Positions 34,827-39,443 of a stretch of 39,443 bases of DNA are shown piece by piece (position 1 is the stretch's first letter; every line of letters begins with the position of its first letter). The notes beneath the pieces are model-generated. The model was not told the origin of the DNA, searched no databases, and saw only the letters and a program-made list of their open reading frames with translations. The stretch is taken from contig QIKV01000111.1 of assembly GCA_003233115.1 (NCBI GenBank), positions 1 to 39,443 on the forward strand. The letters run 5' to 3'. This DNA comes from Oceanospirillales bacterium. GTDB taxonomy: Bacteria > Pseudomonadota > Gammaproteobacteria > Xanthomonadales > SZUA-36. A program made the position numbers and the translations under genes.

Positions 34827-35891
34827 ATGAATTCACCTTTAAAAAATGATTTGTATATCAGGGCTTTACTGAGACAGCCGACAGAGCGGACACCCCTATG
34901 GTTGATGCGACAGGCGGGGCGTTACCTGCCTGAATACCGGCGGCTACGCGGTGAAGCCGGTAGCTTTATGAACCTGTGCACCAACCCGGAACTCGCCTGT
35001 GAAGTCACCCTGCAGCCGCTACGCAGGTTTCCGCTTGATGCTGCAATTTTATTCTCTGACATCCTGACCATACCCGATGCCATGGGTCTCGGGCTGTATT
35101 TTAATGAGGGCGAAGGACCAAAATTTGAGAACGTCATTGATTCTGTTAGTGACGTCAAACAACTGCAACGCCCCGACCCTGCAACATCGCTCGCTTACGT
35201 GATGGATGCGATTGCGCTGATTCGCAAAGAACTCAACGGTGACGTTCCCTTGATCGGTTTTAGCGGCAGCCCATGGACACTGGCCACCTACATGGTCGAA
35301 GGTGGATCCAGTAAAACTTTTTCCAAGATAAAAAATATGCTCTACAGTGATCCGCAAACAACACACCTGTTACTCGATAAATTGGCAGATTCAGTCACCG
35401 ACTATCTCAATGCGCAAATCGAAAGCGGTGCGCAAGCCGTGCAACTTTTCGATACCTGGGGTGGTGTGCTGGCGCCGGATTTGTTCAGAGAGTTTTCTCT
35501 GCACTACCTGGAAAAAATTGTGGCCGGGCTGAATCAATCTCATGCCGGGCAACGCATACCCGTCGTATTATTTTGCAAGGGTTGCAATGCCCATCTCGAG
35601 GCACAGGCTGAAACAGGTTGCGACGGATTGGGACTGGACTGGACAATAACCCTGTCTGAGGCACGTGCCAGGGTGGGTGACCGTGTTGCCCTGCAAGGCA
35701 ACCTGGATCCCGCCATCATGCTGACAAACCCCGGAGTTATTGAAAGTCAGGTGAAGGAAGCTCTCGCAAGCTTCGGCAACGGCACGGGCCATGTATTTAA
35801 CCTGGGGCACGGTATCACTCCCGAGGTAGACCCTCTGCACGTGTCTGTTCTCGCCCGGAGCGTCCGCCAATTCAGCCCGCACTGGCATTAA
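34827..35891 (+). CDS. hemE: Uroporphyrinogen decarboxylase
   Basis: This enzyme converts uroporphyrinogen III to coproporphyrinogen III in haem synthesis. The 354-residue product has the signature [16 protein letters not shown] (about 24-39), [15 protein letters not shown] with the catalytic Asp, [17 protein letters not shown] and the C-terminal [22 protein letters not shown] directly upstream makes the ATG at 34827 a strong start. It lies 16 bases after aroB. Haem supply is relevant to the eight-haem cytochrome elsewhere in the window, although no link in regulation is seen. Confidence 0.98.
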   Translation: MNSPLKNDLYIRALLRQPTERTPLWLMRQAGRYLPEYRRLRGEAGSFMNLCTNPELACEVTLQPLRRFPLDAAILFSDILTIPDAMGLGLYFNEGEGPKFENVIDSVSDVKQLQRPDPATSLAYVMDAIALIRKELNGDVPLIGFSGSPWTLATYMVEGGSSKTFSKIKNMLYSDPQTTHLLLDKLADSVTDYLNAQIESGAQAVQLFDTWGGVLAPDLFREFSLHYLEKIVAGLNQSHAGQRIPVVLFCKGCNAHLEAQAETGCDGLGLDWTITLSEARARVGDRVALQGNLDPAIMLTNPGVIESQVKEALASFGNGTGHVFNLGHGITPEVDPLHVSVLARSVRQFSPHWH

Positions 35892-35910
35892 TACTGGCAC
35901 TAGTGTGGTG

Positions 35911-36576
35911 TCAACCCTGTAACGTAATATCAGGGCTATCCGGTGCCGTCAGCCAACAGTTAAAAGCCACCACGACCCGCGGTTTCTCACCATGGTAGGG
36001 AAATATCTCATGCATCAGGTAGGATGGAAATATCCACAGTTTGCCTGCCTCATGCTGGATTTCCATGCTGGAAAGACTATAAGGACTTTGCAGGTTTTCA
36101 CAACCTGGGTCCATGTACATATTGGCGTTGGTACGCGGATCATACATGCGCACTTTGCCCTCGCGCGAGTCCTCGGCCGGCTCACCGGGATCAACACAAA
36201 AAATACCCGACCAACTGGCATTGGGGTGGTTATGCATGGACTGAAACCCACCTTTGCGGGTGACGTGAAACCACGCGTGGTAATTGAAGCGCAGTGCACT
36301 CATTTGCTCGGCATTGTAGTGGTTCAGCTCAGCCACAACCCTGGCCAATGAACGGTGGATAAATTTCACCATTGGCTGAATTTCACGATCCTTCCAGTAG
36401 AACAAGTCAAAGCGGCTCTCAAACAACGCGCCTGCCTGGGTATCGCGGTTGACATCATCGCGGTACCGATCCGTTTCGCGTGTCAGCAACAAGGACAGTA
36501 ATTGCGGGCACAAGGAATCGGCATCCGGATGTTTGAATTCCAGTAGCGGCACAGAAAAAAGTGAGTGTATTTTCAT
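35911..36576 (-). CDS. TIGR02466 family protein, putative 2OG-Fe(II) oxygenase
   Basis: The 221-residue product fits the TIGR02466 / 2OG-FeII_Oxy_5 family. The likely metal ligands are in SMHNHPNASWSGIFCVD (about residues 118-134) and LMHEIFPYHG (about 190-199), with GEKPRVVVAFN carrying the arginine that would bind 2-oxoglutarate. No signal peptide is present. The substrate is unknown. The gene starts 24 bases after a strong minus-strand terminator that follows the TonB-dependent receptor gene, so it either has its own promoter overlapping that hairpin or depends on readthrough. Confidence 0.82.
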   Translation of the reverse strand: MKIHSLFSVPLLEFKHPDADSLCPQLLSLLLTRETDRYRDDVNRDTQAGALFESRFDLFYWKDREIQPMVKFIHRSLARVVAELNHYNAEQMSALRFNYHAWFHVTRKGGFQSMHNHPNASWSGIFCVDPGEPAEDSREGKVRMYDPRTNANMYMDPGCENLQSPYSLSSMEIQHEAGKLWIFPSYLMHEIFPYHGEKPRVVVAFNCWLTAPDSPDITLQG

Positions 36577-36594
36577 ACTTGTTTGATGTCTAAA

Positions 36595-36623
36595 GAAAAA
36601 CGGCCCGCATTACTGCGGGCCGT
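36595..36623 (-). terminator. Strong rho-independent terminator after the TonB-dependent receptor
   Basis: ACGGCCCGCA (36600-36609) and TGCGGGCCGT (36614-36623) form a perfect 10-bp GC-rich stem with loop TTAC. On the minus strand it is followed by TTTTTCTTT (36599 downward). It is the clearest terminator in the window. Confidence 0.92.
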
Positions 36624-36658
36624 CTTGTCTTGCACATAAACTTCAGGTGATCAAATAA

Positions 36659-39397
36659 TCAGAAGTTCTGCTTGTAACGCAGGTAAGTAATACGACCCTG
36701 GGCATCATACAAAGCGAAGTCCATTGGTTGCCAGCCGTACACGAAGCCATTGAAAGGCGGAGCCGTGTTAAAGACATTTCTGGCACCCACTGAAATTTCT
36801 GCATTCCACGGCAGGTTATAGCCTACCTGCAGGTCATGTACAGTATTAGCCTTGTTGAAAGCCACCTTGCCATCGGGCTTGACGAAATCATCCGCCTTAC
36901 CATTGGCACCAATGTAACGGGTTAACCAGCCAACCTGGAAGTTACCCATGGTCCAGTTCGCATTAAGTGTGATCCGAACTTCTGGAACGCCGGTGGTGTT
37001 AAGAATATCAACGAAACCATCACCCCGCACTGCTTCCTGCTTATAGGTAAGAACCTTGGTTCCGCGCAGGTTGAAGTTGAACAAGCCTATGTTGTCCGTG
37101 TTCAGGCTATAGTTGACTGAGACGTCAACACCATCGGTTTTAATACCCGACAGATTCAACTGTGTCAGCTGTACAAAGTTAACCGTTCCATCCGGATTAC
37201 GGTTAACAGTATTGGTTGAGCCAGCCGCCTCCAGATTGAACATACGTTGCAGACTCAGCGTTGAAATCTGATTCGTGAACTGAATATTGTAATAGCTCAC
37301 TTCCAGGCTCAGATCATCTGTCGCATTCCAGACCCCACCCAGCGTCCAGGAATCAGATGTTTCCGGCCCCAGATTCGGGTTACCGCCGAAGAATGAGCGG
37401 TACTGTGCAGAATTACACGGTGCTACACCATTGGCACAACCCACAACGTCGATCGCCGACGGGAAGGACTCTGACTGGTTGCCGTACAGTTCCTGCATAT
37501 CAGGAGCACGGAAACCTGTGCCGTAACTGGCACGCAGCAACAGGCTATCCAGCGGACGCCATGCAATGGAGCCCTTGGGATTGGTGGTGCCACCAAAATC
37601 TGAATAGTCATCGTAACGCACAGCCAGATCGATCTCTAATGAGCTGAGCAGAGGAATAACGGTTTCAGCGTAAAAAGAGGTGATATCACGACCAACATTA
37701 TCAATGTTGTCACCACCGGACGTACCGGCAATGATCAAACGGTTGGATTCCGGATCGTTCAACTGGCTCCAGGTTAAATTAAACACCTGGAAGCCGACGA
37801 CGATCGGTACCGGTCCGTTGTTCATCTGGAACAGATCCCAGCTTGCAGAACCATCGTACTGAATGGTTGTGGAATCAGCCACAAAAGTACCCGTGTGGTT
37901 AAATTGCCGTAAGACGTCCTCGGTGTTTGCCAACCACTCAGCGTGCGGCAACTGCTGGACGTTGAAGTAATCCAGCGAACCATCGTCAACCGCATTCTGG
38001 ATTTCAATCTTGTTGGCCAGGTTACGGGTTTCGGCATTGGTGAGGTTACGGATGTACTCAAAACCAATATCCCAGTCCACGCCGCCAAAGAAGTCAGCCG
38101 TACCTTCAAAACCGGCAAACAGTGATGACTGGGTGAATTTCTGGAAGCCTTTACGGTTGCCGTTAGGCACGGTACGCATCAGCAACAATACGTCACCGAC
38201 GTCAGCCGGCGTTATACCGTCAATACCTGCATTAGCCAAGGCCAATATCGGGTTATTCGGATTGTCAGCACTATAAATCGGGAACGGGGCAGTTACCGGA
38301 GCACCTGCGAAACGCGACTCAGACTCGTTGATTGAATACAGTGCACGCGCAACAAACTGCGTGCTGGGCGTTACGTCAAAACGAGCATTAACAAAAGCAC
38401 TGTTGCGCTCAACCCGCGGTATGTAAATCGTATCTGCAGCGAAGTTATAACCACAACGGGTACGGTCGGAACCGAAACCACCATCATTAGTTGAACCAGC
38501 AACAAAACCGCTGAAGCTCCAACGATAGGAATTCGGGAACAACTCAGAATCACCAACGTTTGCGGGACAACGTGGATCAGGATAGTTGGCGCCGGCGAGA
38601 TTACCGCTAAGGATAAAGGCTGTGCCCGGGAAACCAAAGCTTGAAATAGTGTCCACGCCAGGCGCAACCGCATTGGCAAACTCAGGTACGTCACGATCAA
38701 AAACCATGTCGCGTCTGAAGTGTTCCAGGGAGAATGTAATATTGCCCCTGTCACTGCTCATACCGCCAGCAACAGAATAACGCTGAGAGTCGCCGCCCGG
38801 TACATCAGGGCTATCAGTCTGCACGGTGACAATCGCACCATCCATATCCTTGCGGGAAATGATGTTGATTACGCCAGCGATTGCATCGGAACCATAAATA
38901 GCGGACGCGCCATCGCGGAGTATTTCGATACGTTCAATCATGTCAAGCGGCAGAACGTTCAGGTTAACGGCACCGGTGCCGCCACCACCCGGGAAGGCTG
39001 ACAGCCGACGTCCATCCAACAGGATCAGGGTACGTTGTGAACCCAGACCGCGGAGGCTGACGAATGCTGCACCAGAGAAGCCATTACCGAAGCCGGACTG
39101 GTCTCTGAAAGAACCGAAGCTGTTAAACGTTGATGAACGCAGCAGGTCCATAACGGTTGAATTACCTGAGAAATCGATCTCCTCACGTGAAATTACGGTG
39201 ACCGGCGTTGAACCCTCAATATCCACGCGTTTAATACGTGAACCGGTTACCTGCACTCGATCCAGCTCGACGCCTTCCTGGTCATCAGCTTTATCTTGTG
39301 CAAAGGCAACATTTGTAGCCAGAGCCATACTCAGTACAGCGCCGGCGCCAAGGGTATTCTGGATCGCCCGTGACAATGGATTACGGTTGTATTTCAT
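36659..39397 (-). CDS. TonB-dependent receptor
   Basis: This is a 912-residue outer-membrane receptor for energy-dependent uptake. It has a signal peptide (about 1-34, ending NVAFAQ), a plug domain (about 45-190, with VQVTGSRIKRVDIEGSTPVT, FVSLRGLGSQRTLILLDGRR and DGASAIYGSDAIAGVINII) and a 22-strand-type barrel ending in LRYKQNF with the terminal Phe needed for barrel insertion. ELDRVQVTGSRI near the start is the TonB-box/plug entry common in carbohydrate- and peptide-type receptors of Xanthomonadales-like bacteria. The ATG at 39397 is preferred to the TTG at 39403; GGGAG lies about ten bases upstream. No carboxypeptidase-like extension or sigma-regulator domain is seen, so the substrate is unknown. 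Confidence 0.95.
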   Translation of the reverse strand: MKYNRNPLSRAIQNTLGAGAVLSMALATNVAFAQDKADDQEGVELDRVQVTGSRIKRVDIEGSTPVTVISREEIDFSGNSTVMDLLRSSTFNSFGSFRDQSGFGNGFSGAAFVSLRGLGSQRTLILLDGRRLSAFPGGGGTGAVNLNVLPLDMIERIEILRDGASAIYGSDAIAGVINIISRKDMDGAIVTVQTDSPDVPGGDSQRYSVAGGMSSDRGNITFSLEHFRRDMVFDRDVPEFANAVAPGVDTISSFGFPGTAFILSGNLAGANYPDPRCPANVGDSELFPNSYRWSFSGFVAGSTNDGGFGSDRTRCGYNFAADTIYIPRVERNSAFVNARFDVTPSTQFVARALYSINESESRFAGAPVTAPFPIYSADNPNNPILALANAGIDGITPADVGDVLLLMRTVPNGNRKGFQKFTQSSLFAGFEGTADFFGGVDWDIGFEYIRNLTNAETRNLANKIEIQNAVDDGSLDYFNVQQLPHAEWLANTEDVLRQFNHTGTFVADSTTIQYDGSASWDLFQMNNGPVPIVVGFQVFNLTWSQLNDPESNRLIIAGTSGGDNIDNVGRDITSFYAETVIPLLSSLEIDLAVRYDDYSDFGGTTNPKGSIAWRPLDSLLLRASYGTGFRAPDMQELYGNQSESFPSAIDVVGCANGVAPCNSAQYRSFFGGNPNLGPETSDSWTLGGVWNATDDLSLEVSYYNIQFTNQISTLSLQRMFNLEAAGSTNTVNRNPDGTVNFVQLTQLNLSGIKTDGVDVSVNYSLNTDNIGLFNFNLRGTKVLTYKQEAVRGDGFVDILNTTGVPEVRITLNANWTMGNFQVGWLTRYIGANGKADDFVKPDGKVAFNKANTVHDLQVGYNLPWNAEISVGARNVFNTAPPFNGFVYGWQPMDFALYDAQGRITYLRYKQNF

Positions 39398-39443
39398 CTT
39401 CAAAATTCTCCCAATTGGTTTGGAATGTAGTTTCGATCGAAGT

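Overview
The window looks like a chromosomal segment of a Gram-negative gammaproteobacterium with moderate GC. The evidence is the gene order pilU-pilT / yggS-proC-yggT, the pairs aroK-aroB and tkt-gap-pgk, outer-membrane barrel proteins, a lipoprotein with a lipobox, type IV pilus motors and an exosortase H. The family cannot be fixed from sequence reading alone; a marine or sediment lineage in the broad Xanthomonadales/Woeseiales/Chromatiales area is a guess.

Region 1 (1-2291) is accessory. A decayed IS91-type transposase and its companion tyrosine recombinase, both on the minus strand, run up against a Fic protein gene whose 5' end is missing. Between the two recombinase genes lies an odd block with a 32-bp near-perfect palindrome and short direct repeats. 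Region 2 (2451-11197) is one tightly packed plus-strand operon: MoxR ATPase, DUF58, DUF4381, BatA, BatB, BatC (TPR) and BatD, ending with a secreted eight-haem cytochrome c fused to HEAT-like and TPR repeats. MoxR/Bat systems are thought to assemble or protect envelope complexes, so the cytochrome is a possible client or partner. Region 3 (11255-14675) holds a DUF4136 lipoprotein and a type Vd patatin-POTRA-barrel protein.

Region 4 (14685-20731) begins with a repeat cluster between converging genes, then the minus-strand central-carbon genes tkt-gap-pgk and an AGCS sodium/amino-acid symporter. Region 5 (20871-25780) has a thioredoxin-like protein, an outer-membrane barrel protein of unknown role, a secreted hypothetical, and a minus-strand two-component operon (OmpR-type regulator, histidine kinase, zinc-ribbon membrane protein). 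Region 6 (26044-30981) is the twitching motor pair pilT-pilU, divergent from yggS-proC-yggT and a DUF4426 gene.

Region 7 (30982-36576) holds pdxH with a 91-bp tandem duplication of its 3' end, an SDR, exosortase H, then aroK-aroB-hemE on the plus strand and a 2OG-Fe(II) oxygenase-like gene on the minus strand. The window ends with a large TonB-dependent receptor (36659-39397) followed by a strong terminator.

A palindromic dispersed repeat (core GTGGACATTTATGTCCAC) occurs six times, always at the 3' ends of genes: three copies at the patatin/pgk junction and three at the DUF4426/pdxH junction. No single new multi-gene system stands out. The best leads are the Bat-cytochrome operon with two degenerate vWA proteins, the pdxH/repeat tandem duplication, the palindrome block in the IS91 remnant, the helically phased GTTAA sites upstream of the two-component operon, and the exosortase with no target protein in view.
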